Source of the DNA: Streptococcus pasteurianus
GTDB lineage: Bacteria > Bacillota > Bacilli > Lactobacillales > Streptococcaceae
NCBI RefSeq assembly: GCF_004843545.1
Contig: NZ_CP039457.1
Span: 772,501 to 836,500 of the forward strand
DNA: 64,000 bases
Reading direction: 5' to 3'
Position numbers and translations under genes: made by a program. How positions within the stretch are numbered: position 1 is the stretch's first letter; every line of letters starts with the position of its first letter. This document shows, piece after piece, positions 48,006-57,421 of the stretch. The notes under the pieces were generated by a model. The model was given only the letters and a program-made list of their open reading frames with translations, did no database searches and was not told the origin of the DNA.

Positions 48006-48098
48006 GAAACAAGAAAATCATTCGATTTAAACAGTCAAGAAAAAATCATTACGTTTGATCTTTAAAGATATACTAAATTTCTCTTTTTACGCCACTTT

Positions 48099-48114
48099 TT
48101 AAAAACGTTTTCAA
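48099..48114 (+). promoter_or_regulatory. cre site upstream of the 2-oxo acid dehydrogenase operon
   Basis: TTAAAAACGTTTTCAA matches the cre consensus with one mismatch (A for G at position 3). A promoter TTGTGA-17-TATGAT (48132-48160) lies just downstream, so CcpA would bind upstream of the -35. Confidence 0.55.
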
Positions 48115-48194
48115 ACTTTCGGTTCAATAATTTGTGATTTGGGAAATAATATCATATGATAAATGGACTAAGAAAAAGATATTTGGAGGGCAAT

Positions 48195-49163
48195 ATGATG
48201 AATTTGTCTCAAGAACAATATATAGATATGTATCTCAAAATGCAGCGTATTCGTGAGTTTGATATGCGCATTAATAAGTTAGTCCGACGTGGTTTTGTCC
48301 AAGGCATGACACACTTTTCAGTTGGGGAAGAAGCGGCCAGTGTTGGAGCAATAGCACATTTGACTTATGATGATATTATTTTTTCAAATCACCGTGGGCA
48401 TGGGCAATGTATTGCTAAAGACATGGATTTGAACAAAATGATGGCTGAACTCGCTGGCAAGGTGACTGGTGTGTCAAAAGGTCGTGGTGGTTCCATGCAT
48501 TTGGCAGATTTTGAAAAAGGCAATTATGGTACAAATGGTATTGTTGGCGGTGGTTATGCGCTTGCTGTTGGTGCAGCGTTGACACAAGACTATAAAAAAA
48601 CGGACAACATTGTTGTTGCCTTTTCTGGTGACGGTGCGACAAATGAGGGTTCTTTTCATGAATCAGTAAACTTAGCAGCTACTTGGGGATTACCTGTTAT
48701 TTTCTTTATTATCAATAATCGCTATGGTATCTCTATGGATATTACGAGAGCGACCAATACACCGCATCTCTACACACGTGCTGAAGCTTATGGCATTCCT
48801 GGTTTTTACTGCGAAGATGGCAATGATGTCCTAGCGGTTTATGAGACAATGGGGAAAGCGGTTGACCACGTGCGTTCTGGAAATGGTCCAGCCATTGTTG
48901 AGGTAGAATCTTACCGTTGGTTTGGGCATTCGACAGCTGACGCAGGTAAATACCGTAGTAAAGAGGAAGTTGATGACTGGAAGAAAAAAGACCCACTTGT
49001 CAAATTCCGTACGTATTTGACTGAAAATCATTTGGCAAGCCATGACGAATTGGATGCTATTGATGCACAAGTGGTTAAAGAAATTGATGATGCTTACGCA
49101 TTTGCTCAAAATAGCCCTGAACCAGATTTGTCAGTAGCATTTGAAGATGTCTGGGTAGATTAG
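48195..49163 (+). CDS. 2-oxo acid (pyruvate/acetoin) dehydrogenase E1 alpha
   Basis: 322 aa. Thiamine-diphosphate subunit of the E1 component, with NHRGHGQCIAKDMD, GRGGSMH and the ThDP motif GDGATNEGSFHESVN...NNRYGIS. ATG 48195 follows GGAGG; an in-frame upstream ATG at 48156 overlaps the promoter -10. First gene of E1alpha-E1beta-E2-E3. Streptococcal clusters of this form are called pdh or acetoin dehydrogenase (adh/aco); sequence alone does not separate them, and lack of another candidate favours pyruvate. Confidence 0.92.
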   Translation: MMNLSQEQYIDMYLKMQRIREFDMRINKLVRRGFVQGMTHFSVGEEAASVGAIAHLTYDDIIFSNHRGHGQCIAKDMDLNKMMAELAGKVTGVSKGRGGSMHLADFEKGNYGTNGIVGGGYALAVGAALTQDYKKTDNIVVAFSGDGATNEGSFHESVNLAATWGLPVIFFIINNRYGISMDITRATNTPHLYTRAEAYGIPGFYCEDGNDVLAVYETMGKAVDHVRSGNGPAIVEVESYRWFGHSTADAGKYRSKEEVDDWKKKDPLVKFRTYLTENHLASHDELDAIDAQVVKEIDDAYAFAQNSPEPDLSVAFEDVWVD

Positions 49164-49194
49164 GCAGCTTTTTAATCATAAGAGGAGAAAGACA

Positions 49195-50199
49195 ATGACT
49201 GAAACAAAACAAATGGCATTACGTGAAGCTGTCAATCTTGCGATGACAGAAGAAATGCGAAAAGATGATACGATTTTTCTCATGGGAGAAGATGTTGGTA
49301 TTTACGGTGGCGACTTTGGAACGTCTGTTGGTATGTTTGAGGAGTTTGGACCTGAACGTATCAAGGATACACCGATTTCAGAAGCGGCTATTGCAGGAAG
49401 TGCCATTGGCGCTGCGATAACTGGGCTTCGTCCGATTGTTGATGTGACCTTTATGGATTTTATCACCATTGCCCTTGATGCCATTGTTAATAACGGCGCT
49501 AAAAATAATTATATGTTTGGTGGTGGTTTGAAAACGCCAGTAACCTTTCGTGTAGCCTCTGGTTCTGGTATCGGTTCAGCAGCGCAACATTCGCAGTCTC
49601 TGGAAGCTTGGTTAACCCATATTCCTGGTATTAAGGTTGTTGCTCCAGGGAATGCTAATGACGCCAAAGGGCTTTTAAAATCAGCCATTCGTGATAATAA
49701 TATTGTTATTTTCATGGAGCCAAAGGCGCTTTATGGCAAGAAAGAGGAAGTGAACTTGGATTCTGATTTTTATTTGCCGCTTGGAAAAGGTGATATTAAG
49801 CGTGAGGGAACTGATTTAACCATTGTTTCTTATGGTCGTATGTTGGAGCGTGTTCTTCAAGCAGCAGATGAAGTAGCAGCTGACGGCATTAGCGTTGAAG
49901 TGGTTGACCCACGGACACTTATTCCACTTGATAAGGAGTTGATTATCAATTCGGTGAAAAAGACTGGGAAGCTCATGTTGGTTAATGACGCTTACAAGAC
50001 AGGTGGTTTTATTGGGGAAATAGCTGCGCTAGTTACGGAAAGTGAAGCTTTTGATTATCTTGATTATCCGATTGTACGTTTGGCAAGCGAAGATGTGCCA
50101 GTACCATACGCACGTGTTTTAGAACAGGGCATTTTGCCAGACGTTGCTAAGATTAAAGCAGCCATTTATAAAATGGCACGCAATGGTCGTGATGCCTAA
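49195..50199 (+). CDS. 2-oxo acid (pyruvate/acetoin) dehydrogenase E1 beta
   Basis: 334 aa. Transketolase-like beta subunit: MALREAVNLAMTEEM, FLMGEDVGIYGGDFG, GLRPIVDVTFMDF and, near the C-terminus, SEDVPVPYARVLEQGILP. Forms the alpha2beta2 E1 with the preceding gene. AGAGGAGA precedes its ATG. Confidence 0.94.
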   Translation: MTETKQMALREAVNLAMTEEMRKDDTIFLMGEDVGIYGGDFGTSVGMFEEFGPERIKDTPISEAAIAGSAIGAAITGLRPIVDVTFMDFITIALDAIVNNGAKNNYMFGGGLKTPVTFRVASGSGIGSAAQHSQSLEAWLTHIPGIKVVAPGNANDAKGLLKSAIRDNNIVIFMEPKALYGKKEEVNLDSDFYLPLGKGDIKREGTDLTIVSYGRMLERVLQAADEVAADGISVEVVDPRTLIPLDKELIINSVKKTGKLMLVNDAYKTGGFIGEIAALVTESEAFDYLDYPIVRLASEDVPVPYARVLEQGILPDVAKIKAAIYKMARNGRDA

Positions 50200-50213
50200 G
50201 GGAGGTGTTTTCT

Positions 50214-51608
50214 GTGGCAAATGAAATTATTATGCCAAAGCTTGGTGTGGACATGCAAGAAGGGGAAATTCTTGAATGGAAAAAAGCTGAAGGTGATGAG
50301 GTCAATGAGGGTGATATTCTGCTTGAAATCATGTCTGATAAGACCAATATGGAAATTGAAGCTGAAGATTCTGGCGTGCTGTTAAAAATTGTTCATCCGG
50401 CAGGTGATGTCGTAGCTGTTACCGAAATTATCGGCTATATCGGAGCAGAGGGTGAAACTCTTATTGATTCTGTGGGTGAGAAACACGTTGAACAGTCAGC
50501 ATCAGCTCAGGAAGCGAAAGCTCAACCGTTGCAAGCAAGCACAGCGTCAGCGATTTCTCAAAAGACATCTGAGACTGGAAAAGTCCGTGCTACGCCTGCT
50601 GCTAGAAAGTTGGCACGTGAGCGTGGTATTGACCTTGAAAAAATCACTGGCAGCGGTGAAAATGGGCGGATTCACAAGGAAGATGTGGAACAATTTAGTA
50701 AGATTCGTGTGACGCCACTGGCTCGTAAGATTGCAAAGGACAAAGGTGTTGACCTTGAGACACTGGTGGGAACGGGTGTTTCTGGTAAGATTACCAAGGA
50801 AGATGTTTTAGCAAGTCTAGGTGATGTTGCGCCGCAAAAAGAACAAGCAGATGTAAAAGTTACACCGCAAGCAGGAGCTTTGGCTGATGTTACGGCTGCA
50901 AGTGACGGAGTTGAAGTCATTAAGATGTCTGCTATGCGTAAGGCAATTTCAAAGGGAATGAGCCATTCTTACTTTACAGCACCGACCTTTACGCTTAATT
51001 ATGATATTGATATGACGAATCTGATTGCCTTGCGTAAGCAACTCATTGAGCCAATTATGGCAAAAACTGGTTACAAGGTGACCTTTACGGACTTAATTGG
51101 GCTTGCTGTGATTAAGACCTTGATGAAGGAGGAACACCGTTTCCTTAATGCTTCTCTGATTAACGACGCCCAAGACATCGAACTACATCATTTTGTCAAT
51201 CTTGCAATCGCTGTTGGGCTTTCTGAAGGTTTAGTGGTTCCTGTGGTTCATGGTGCAGACCAGATGAGTTTGTCAGACTTTGTGGTAGCATCAAAAGATG
51301 TGATTCAAAAAGCACAAGCTGGTAAATTGAAAGCAGCTGAAATGTCTGGCTCAACATTCACCATAACGAACCTTGGGATGTTTGGAGTGAAGTCGTTTAA
51401 TCCGATTATTAATCAACCAAATTCGGCAATTCTTGGGATTTCAGCAACTATTGAAACACCCGTCGTTCATGACGGTGAAGTGGTTATTCGCCCAATTATG
51501 GGAATGAGTTTGACCATTGATCACCGATTGGTTGACGGAATGAATGGTGCAAAATTCATGCTAGATTTAAAAGCGCTTCTTGAAAATCCGCTAGAATTGC
51601 TAATCTAA
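50214..51608 (+). CDS. 2-oxo acid dehydrogenase E2 acyltransferase
   Basis: 464 aa. Lipoyl domain (1-80) with lipoylated lysine in MSDKTNMEIEAEDSG; two peripheral-subunit-binding domains in tandem (RATPAARKLARERGIDL, then RVTPLARKIAKDKGVDL); catalytic acyltransferase domain with HRLVDG and the DG-aspartate near the C-terminus. Two binding domains instead of one is uncommon. GTG 50214 is preferred (GGGAGG 8 nt upstream) and gives the family start ANEIIMPKLGVDM. Confidence 0.93.
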   Translation: MANEIIMPKLGVDMQEGEILEWKKAEGDEVNEGDILLEIMSDKTNMEIEAEDSGVLLKIVHPAGDVVAVTEIIGYIGAEGETLIDSVGEKHVEQSASAQEAKAQPLQASTASAISQKTSETGKVRATPAARKLARERGIDLEKITGSGENGRIHKEDVEQFSKIRVTPLARKIAKDKGVDLETLVGTGVSGKITKEDVLASLGDVAPQKEQADVKVTPQAGALADVTAASDGVEVIKMSAMRKAISKGMSHSYFTAPTFTLNYDIDMTNLIALRKQLIEPIMAKTGYKVTFTDLIGLAVIKTLMKEEHRFLNASLINDAQDIELHHFVNLAIAVGLSEGLVVPVVHGADQMSLSDFVVASKDVIQKAQAGKLKAAEMSGSTFTITNLGMFGVKSFNPIINQPNSAILGISATIETPVVHDGEVVIRPIMGMSLTIDHRLVDGMNGAKFMLDLKALLENPLELLI

Positions 51609-51619
51609 AGTAAAAAACG

Positions 51620-51708
51620 TGGGCGGTGACATAGGTGACTCGGTCATCTTGAAAGCCTAATGTTGACAAATAAATGATATAGTCGGTTGCTTGGGTGAAA
51701 GCCGCCCA
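51620..51708 (+). other. Structured spacer between E2 and E3 genes
   Basis: TGGGCGG (51620-51626) and CCGCCCA (51702-51708) are complementary and enclose about 75 nt including further short repeats (GGTGACATAGGTGAC). It is GC-richer than its surroundings and has no T tract. Role unknown. Confidence 0.35.
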
Positions 51709-51753
51709 AAGCTGACTGAGGAACAAAAGAATTTTCTGAAGGGAAAACGTAAA

Positions 51754-53499
51754 ATGGCAGTAGAAATTATCATGCCCAAGCTTGGTGTTGACATGCAAGA
51801 GGGCGAAATTATTGAATGGAAAAAAGCAGAAGGTGAGCTTGTCCAAGAGGGCGATATTCTGCTTGAAATCATGTCTGATAAGACGAATATGGAAATCGAA
51901 GCCGAAGATTCTGGCATGCTTTTGAAAATTGTTCACGAGGCTGGTGATGTTGTTCCTGTGACAGAAATCATTGGCTACCTTGGTGCTGAAGGTGAAGTTA
52001 TTGACGAAGTTGCGCAAGTAACACCAGAACAAGCAGCGGCAGACTTAACCGCAGCAGGCTTGGAAGTGCCAAAGGCGGTGACGGCTGATGTGACTTCTGA
52101 ACAAAAAGCTCCACTTGCAGCTGATGAGTATGACATGATTGTGGTTGGTGGTGGTCCTGCTGGCTATTATGCCGCCATTCGTGGTGCGCAACTCGGTGGC
52201 AAAATTGCTATCGTTGAAAAATCAGAATTTGGTGGTACGTGTCTAAATGTTGGCTGTATCCCAACTAAAACTTATCTCAAAAATGCCGAAATCCTTGATG
52301 GACTAAAAATTGCTGCTGGTCGTGGTATTAATCTGGCTTCAACTAATTACAGTATTGACATGGATAAAACCGTTGAGTTTAAAAATTCCGTTGTCAAAAC
52401 ATTAACAGGTGGCGTTCGTGGTCTCTTGAAAGCTAATAAAGTAACCATTTTTGACGGACTGGCTCAAGTCAATCCAGACAAGACGGTAACGATTGGGTCA
52501 GAAACAATTAAGGGACATAGTATCATTTTAGCAACTGGTTCAAAAGTATCACGCATTAATATTCCAGGTATTGATTCACCGCTTGTTTTGACTTCTGATG
52601 ATATCCTTAATCTACGTGAAGTACCGAAATCATTAGTTGTCATGGGTGGCGGTGTTGTTGGAATTGAGCTTGGACTGGTTTGGGCATCTTACGGCGTTGA
52701 TGTGACCGTTATTGAAATGGCAGACCGCATTATTCCAGCTATGGACAAGGAAATTTCGCAGGAATTGCAAAAAATTCTGACGAAAAAAGGTATGACCATT
52801 AAAACCAATGTCGGAGTAGCCGAAATTGTTGAGAAAAATAGCCAGCTTGAGTTGACGCTAACCAATGGTGAGACAATTCAAGCAGATAAAGCGCTTCTAT
52901 CAATTGGACGTATTCCCCAAATGCAAGGTCTTGAAAATCTCAATCTTGATATGGAAGGTAATCGTATCAAAGTCAATGCTTACCAAGAAACGTCAATCTC
53001 TGGTATTTATGCCCCTGGTGATGTCAATGGTCAAAAAATGCTAGCGCATGCTGCTTATCGTATGGGAGAAGTGGCTGCTGAAAATGCTCTCCGTGGCAAT
53101 CATCGCAAAGCCAATCTCACCTACACACCAGCAGCGGTTTACACTCACCCAGAAGTTGCCATGGTTGGAATGACAGAAGAGGCCGCGCGTGAGCAATACG
53201 GCGATATTTTGATTGGAAAATCAAGCTTCACAGGCAATGGGCGAGCTCTTGCGTCTAATGAAGCTCAAGGATTTGTCAAAGTCATCGCTGATAGCAAGTA
53301 TCATGAAATCCTTGGAGTGCATATCATTGGCCCCGCAGCAGCAGAGCTTATTAATGAAGCGGCAACCATTATGGAAAATGAATTGACCGTTGATGACGTT
53401 GCCCAAGCGATTCATGGACACCCAACCTTCTCTGAAAATATGTATGAAGCTTTCCTTGATACCATTGGCGAAGCTATTCATAACCCACCGAAGAAATAA
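51754..53499 (+). CDS. Dihydrolipoamide dehydrogenase E3 with lipoyl domain
   Basis: 581 aa from ATG 51754. N-terminal lipoyl domain (about 1-80, MSDKTNMEIEAEDSG) nearly identical in its core to that of E2, a linker, then the flavoprotein: FAD motif VGGGPAGYYAAIRGA, redox disulfide GGTCLNVGCIPTK, NAD motif VMGGGVVGIELG and the C-terminal active-site HGHPTFSE. It reoxidises the E2 lipoyl groups. An in-frame TTG at 51691 would add 21 residues but falls in the structured spacer. Confidence 0.94.
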   Translation: MAVEIIMPKLGVDMQEGEIIEWKKAEGELVQEGDILLEIMSDKTNMEIEAEDSGMLLKIVHEAGDVVPVTEIIGYLGAEGEVIDEVAQVTPEQAAADLTAAGLEVPKAVTADVTSEQKAPLAADEYDMIVVGGGPAGYYAAIRGAQLGGKIAIVEKSEFGGTCLNVGCIPTKTYLKNAEILDGLKIAAGRGINLASTNYSIDMDKTVEFKNSVVKTLTGGVRGLLKANKVTIFDGLAQVNPDKTVTIGSETIKGHSIILATGSKVSRINIPGIDSPLVLTSDDILNLREVPKSLVVMGGGVVGIELGLVWASYGVDVTVIEMADRIIPAMDKEISQELQKILTKKGMTIKTNVGVAEIVEKNSQLELTLTNGETIQADKALLSIGRIPQMQGLENLNLDMEGNRIKVNAYQETSISGIYAPGDVNGQKMLAHAAYRMGEVAAENALRGNHRKANLTYTPAAVYTHPEVAMVGMTEEAAREQYGDILIGKSSFTGNGRALASNEAQGFVKVIADSKYHEILGVHIIGPAAAELINEAATIMENELTVDDVAQAIHGHPTFSENMYEAFLDTIGEAIHNPPKK

Positions 53500-53502
53500 A
53501 TC

Positions 53503-53540
53503 AAAAGTATGCTCTAAACATAGTTTTAGAGCATACTTTT
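53503..53540 (+). terminator. Terminator of the dehydrogenase operon
   Basis: AAAAGTATGCTCTAAA (53503-53518) pairs with TTTAGAGCATACTTTT (53525-53540), a 16-bp perfect stem. Confidence 0.9.
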
Positions 53541-53669
53541 ATGGATGAAACAACATGTTTGATTTTCAGAATATTCTGCAATATTAATTGACGCTTGCAT
53601 GACAATTTACTAAAGTAATAAGGGACAAGGTATGAAAATAAATTGTTCAATTTTTTAGGAAGGAAGCTT

Positions 53670-54248
53670 ATGAGAGCTATACGCTGGTTGCTTCCCCTCA
53701 GTCTTGTCTTAATGTTCTTATCACTAAGTATTGGGGTAAGTTCACAATTTTCCTAGCTTAAATTGTTTCAAGGGGAAGAGGTAGTCTATCCGGTCTTTTT
53801 TGAATCACGCCTACCTAGAACCATGGCAATCGTTTTGGCAGCGGGTGCCTTTTAAGGAAAAATGGATGTTATCACTCATTGGTCTCATTTATGGTGGCAT
53901 GATTGGAGCAGTAGCAGAAAGGATTGCTTCCCGCTTTAACTTGGTACAATCAATGACCTTGTGGACACAGGGTTCTTTTGCTATGATTCAGACCAATCAA
54001 TACGAATGGTTATTTCTTAATCTGATCTTAGCGTGATTATTCCTAATATCGTCCGTCATTTTGTTGGGAATCATTTGAAAAAAAGTAGGCGACTTGTTTT
54101 TTGGAGTGGGGTATGTTTGGTCTTGGCGTGTGATATTTTAGCTCGTCTCATTATCTGTCCTTATGAACTATCGGTTTCAGTAATATTGGGCGTTTTAGGC
54201 TCTGCGATTTTCATTTGGATGTTATGGCGAGGTGACGTCTATGACTAA
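53670..54248 (+). pseudogene. Decayed FecCD-type siderophore permease 1
   Basis: ATG 53670 after AAGGAAG begins MRAIRWLLPLSLVLMFLSLSIG and stops after 28 codons. Pieces of the same family follow in other frames: FESRLPRTMAIVLAAG, then after a deletion MIGAVAERIASRFNLVQSM, then VIIPNIVRHFVGNHLKKSR and CPYELSVSVILGVLGSAIF at the normal C-terminus. These match the BtuC/FecCD iron-siderophore permease fold of the YclN/FatD type. Confidence 0.65.
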
Positions 54249-54440
54249 GAAAAATCCCTTATCAAAACGCATTATAGCTGTTCTATTTGTGCTCGCTGTT
54301 GTCTGTTTTTGGGCTTATTTACTTCCCATTGGAGGGCGTTGCTGCCTTTTGTTATAAAGCTTCGCTTGAAAAAATTGTGTGCTTATTATCTTGTGGTAGT
54401 AAGTGTTAGTTTAGCAATGATTAGTGCTTATTCTTGCTAA
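54241..54440 (+). pseudogene. Decayed FecCD-type siderophore permease 2
   Basis: Starts ATG 54241, overlapping the end of the first permease remnant, and reads TKKNPLSKRIIAVLFVLAVVCFWAYLLPIG, then breaks; a later fragment reads LRLKKLCAYYLVVVSVSLAMIS. This is the second permease of a two-permease siderophore importer, mostly deleted. No ATPase or binding protein remains. The rest to 54616 shows no gene. Confidence 0.5.
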
Positions 54441-54616
54441 ATATAAAATCCAAGTAAGGTTAACACTGAGGAAATGAAAAAGTTGATTGATCAAACTCTT
54501 GAATCTATCGTAGAACTTTGAACACATTTGTCATTTGTGTAGTGTGACTGAAACAGTCTTTGTTTTATAATAAAACCAATAAAAGTTAGTTACCTAATAA
54601 GGGAGGAAATATTCTT

Positions 54617-55465
54617 ATGAGAAAAATTAAAATTCATGTTTTTCATACTGGTGAAGTTTGTGTCGCCCCCAAATTGCCTTTTGGTGGAGATGATTGTAGT
54701 GTGGTTGAAGCATCAGGTATCTTTGGCAAAAAAGAAGATCGCATTTGGCTTCCTGTTTCTTCATATCTAATTGAACACCCAAAAGGAACGTTTCTTGTCG
54801 ATACTGGTTGGTCACGAGACATGAGCCCGAACGGTATTTTTGATAAAAAGTCGCAAATAAAATCACTAAATAGTAGGTTACTTTACAAAATTAATCAAGG
54901 AAAAGTTGGTTTGGGACAATGTATTGATGAACAACTATTAAAGCTAGGAATCAAAGATTCAGACCTTGATGCGGTGCTTTTGACACATCTTGATTGTGAC
55001 CACGCTAATGGTTTAAAGCAAGTAAGCAACGCTAAAAAATTTCTGGTATCAGCTGACGAATTGGCGTTTGCTCAAAAATTAACGAATAGAGTCCGTTATC
55101 GAAAAACTTGGTGGGAAGGCGTTAATCTTACTGCCTTTGATTGGAATGACACTCAAGGAGCATTTTCAAAATCTTATGACTTGCTGGGTGATGGTTCGAT
55201 TGAATTAATTAGTATCCCAGGGCATGCAGATGGCTTATTTGCTGTAAAAGTTAAAAATGACGAAGGCAAATTTATCCTATTATTTTCAGATGGCGGTTAT
55301 GCGACAAAAAGTTGGGAACAAATGATTACATCAGGTATTGCTGCCGACAGAGCAAAGCAACGCCAATCATTAGCTTGGATTAGAGAACAAAGTTTAGACC
55401 CTAACTGTATTGAATCTTTGGCAAATCATGATTCAGATATTCAACCCCATGTTATTGAATTTTAA
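54617..55465 (+). CDS. Metallo-beta-lactamase-fold hydrolase, lactonase-like
   Basis: 282 aa. MBL fold resembling the N-acyl homoserine lactonase group: FLVDTGWSRDM near residues 55-65, metal motif LLTHLDCDHANGL, GHADGLFAV and a final NHDSDIQPHVIEF. The usual HxHxDH reads HLDCDH, so the second His is Asp. No acyl-homoserine lactone signalling is expected in streptococci, so the natural substrate is probably another lactone or ester. GGGAGGAAA precedes the ATG. Confidence 0.82.
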   Translation: MRKIKIHVFHTGEVCVAPKLPFGGDDCSVVEASGIFGKKEDRIWLPVSSYLIEHPKGTFLVDTGWSRDMSPNGIFDKKSQIKSLNSRLLYKINQGKVGLGQCIDEQLLKLGIKDSDLDAVLLTHLDCDHANGLKQVSNAKKFLVSADELAFAQKLTNRVRYRKTWWEGVNLTAFDWNDTQGAFSKSYDLLGDGSIELISIPGHADGLFAVKVKNDEGKFILLFSDGGYATKSWEQMITSGIAADRAKQRQSLAWIREQSLDPNCIESLANHDSDIQPHVIEF

Positions 55466-55529
55466 GAAATAAGGAATCCCCCAATTATAGAAAAGTTAAT
55501 GGAACACCCCCAATAGCAACAGCGAGTTG

Positions 55530-55900
55530 CTTGTGAATCAGGATAATGATAGTTTCGTACACACAACATGGAATTGTAAGTATCATATTGTTTTCGCCTC
55601 AAAACGTTCAAAAGGTTTATCGTAACGCCCACCTGAAGCAAAAGTGTGTAAAGATTATATTCATATGTTGGTGAGTATTCCACCAAAACGGAGTGTTTCA
55701 TCATTTATGGGCTATTTAAAAGGAGGAAAAAAGTAGTTCAATGATTTTTGATAGAGATGCCAATCTGAAATATAGGTATGGGAATAGAAAATTTTGGTGT
55801 CGCGGTTATTATGTGGATACAGTTGGCTACAATCAGAAGAAAATAGAAACCTATATTCGTTAATACTCAAATAAGAAGACGTCGTAGCAGATCAGCTAAG
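55530..55900 (+). pseudogene. IS200/IS605-family TnpA remnant
   Basis: Fragments of an IS200-type Y1 transposase in two frames: VHTTWNCKYHIVFASKRSKG, a stop and deletion, then VCKDYIHMLVSIPPKRSVSSF with SFMGYLKGGKK and stop, then MIFDRDANLKYRYGNRKFWC and GYYVDTVGYNQKKIETYIR. The HUH motif is changed from HIH to YIH. It cannot transpose. Confidence 0.75.
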
Positions 55901-56345
55901 AGAAAATAACTGACTGGGATAACCGTAAAAGGTGTTAAATTGACTCATCCATTGGCATTGGCAACGCTAGTGTAAGAAAAGGAATTTGAACAGTTTTAGT
56001 CGCCGATAAAGCTTTCCTCAAATGTCAGCAGTCAATATTTCTTGGTGATTTTTCCAGATAAATCAATCAGTGTGATTTGAAAAACAAGCTGAAAACGGAA
56101 GGGTTGTGTTTACGATACCATGATTGTTCCAGCTAATAAAATCAAAACAACGTTTAAGGAAATGACTGATTTTAGTAAAATTGATTTAGAAGATATCCCA
56201 GATTTTGTCAGTCGTCTTAGCCGAGCTTTGAATTGATGATAAGCATTCAAGTATCTTCATCGAGGAATTCTTCCAAGCAGATTAAGAGACTGAAAGCGGC
56301 GATTTTGCTATACTATCCTTATATGTTATAAAAAGGAGCTTTCGC
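55901..56345. other. Degraded gap before lplA
   Basis: Only fragments. From about 56118 a stretch reads TMIVPANKIKTTFKEMTDFS, with SKIDLEDIPDFVSRLSRALN to TGA at about 56237, with no start and with stops upstream. I do not recognise its family. AAAAGGAG near 56331 belongs to lplA. Confidence 0.35.
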
Positions 56346-57335
56346 ATGAAATATATTGTCAATAACTCCCATAATCCTGCCTACAATGTGGCTTTGGAAG
56401 CTTACGCTTTTCGTGAATTGTTAGCTGAAGATGAGCTTTTCATTCTTTGGATTAATGAGCCAACGATTGTTATTGGTAAACACCAAAATGCTATCGAAGA
56501 AATTAACAAAACTTATACAGATGAACACGGTATTCATGTGGTTCGTCGTTTATCAGGTGGCGGTGCGGTTTACCATGACCTCAATAATTTGAATTACACG
56601 ATTATTTCTAATAAATCACAAGAAGGGGCTTTTGATTTTAAGACCTTTTCCCAACCTGTCATTGAAACGCTAGCTGATTTAGGGGTGACAGCGACTTTTA
56701 CGGGACGTAATGACCTCGAAATTGACGGAAAGAAATTTTGTGGCAATGCGCAAGCTTATTATAAAGGACGAATGATGCATCATGGTTGTCTGTTATTTGA
56801 CGTGGATATGACTGTTCTTGGAAATGCCCTGCAAGTTTCAAAAGATAAAATTGAATCCAAAGGGGTTAAATCTGTGCGTGCGCGTGTGACCAATATCTTA
56901 GATGAATTGCCAGAAAAAATGACTGTTGAAGCCTTTTCAAATCAATTGTTAAATAAAATGAAAGAATCTTATCCTGATATGACAGAATATGTCTTTTCTG
57001 ATGATGACCTGAAAAACATTCAAGCCTTGGCTGACCAACAATTTGGCACTTGGGACTGGACTTACGGAGAAGCACCAGAATATACAATTAAACGCTCTGT
57101 TCGTTACCCAGCAGGAAAAATTACCACATATGCTAATGTTGAAAAATCAGTCATTAAAGGAATGAAACTTTACGGTGACTTTTTTGGCATCAAAGATGTG
57201 GCTGACATTGAACAAGCCCTAATCGGACTTCGCTACGAATACCCAGATGTCTTAGCCAAACTCCAAACAATTGATACCACCCAATACTTTACCAACATCA
57301 CTCCACAAGAAATCGCCAAAGCAATCGTGGAGTGA
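56346..57335 (+). CDS. lplA: Lipoate-protein ligase A
   Basis: 329 aa. Attaches lipoate to lipoyl domains using ATP. RRLSGGGAVYHDLNNLNY (around residues 67-84) and FCGNAQAYYKGRMMHHGCLLF are the core BPL/LPL motifs, with the usual C-terminal accessory domain (IKRSVRYPAGKIT). Being 3 kb behind the E1-E2-E3 genes it is the natural partner for the lipoyl lysines of E2 and E3. AAAAGGAG precedes the ATG. Confidence 0.95.
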   Translation: MKYIVNNSHNPAYNVALEAYAFRELLAEDELFILWINEPTIVIGKHQNAIEEINKTYTDEHGIHVVRRLSGGGAVYHDLNNLNYTIISNKSQEGAFDFKTFSQPVIETLADLGVTATFTGRNDLEIDGKKFCGNAQAYYKGRMMHHGCLLFDVDMTVLGNALQVSKDKIESKGVKSVRARVTNILDELPEKMTVEAFSNQLLNKMKESYPDMTEYVFSDDDLKNIQALADQQFGTWDWTYGEAPEYTIKRSVRYPAGKITTYANVEKSVIKGMKLYGDFFGIKDVADIEQALIGLRYEYPDVLAKLQTIDTTQYFTNITPQEIAKAIVE

Positions 57336-57344
57336 GGAATATAT

Positions 57345-57378
57345 AAAACTAGCTAGCAATTTTTGCTAGCTAGTTTTT
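57345..57378 (+). terminator. Terminator after lplA
   Basis: AAAACTAGCTAGCAA (57345-57359) pairs perfectly with TTGCTAGCTAGTTTT (57363-57377), 3-nt loop. Confidence 0.9.
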
Positions 57379-57421
57379 GTTATAGTTTCTAGTTAGGTAT
57401 CTTATGATGAGTATTTAGTGC

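Noticed and set aside
51661..51690. TTGACA...TATAGT promoter before E3
   Set aside because: The two boxes are only about 9 bp apart, too close for a sigma-70-type promoter.
51556..52032. 158-codon minus-strand frame across the E2-E3 junction
   Set aside because: Overlaps conserved lipoyl-domain coding sequence on the other strand and has no family features.
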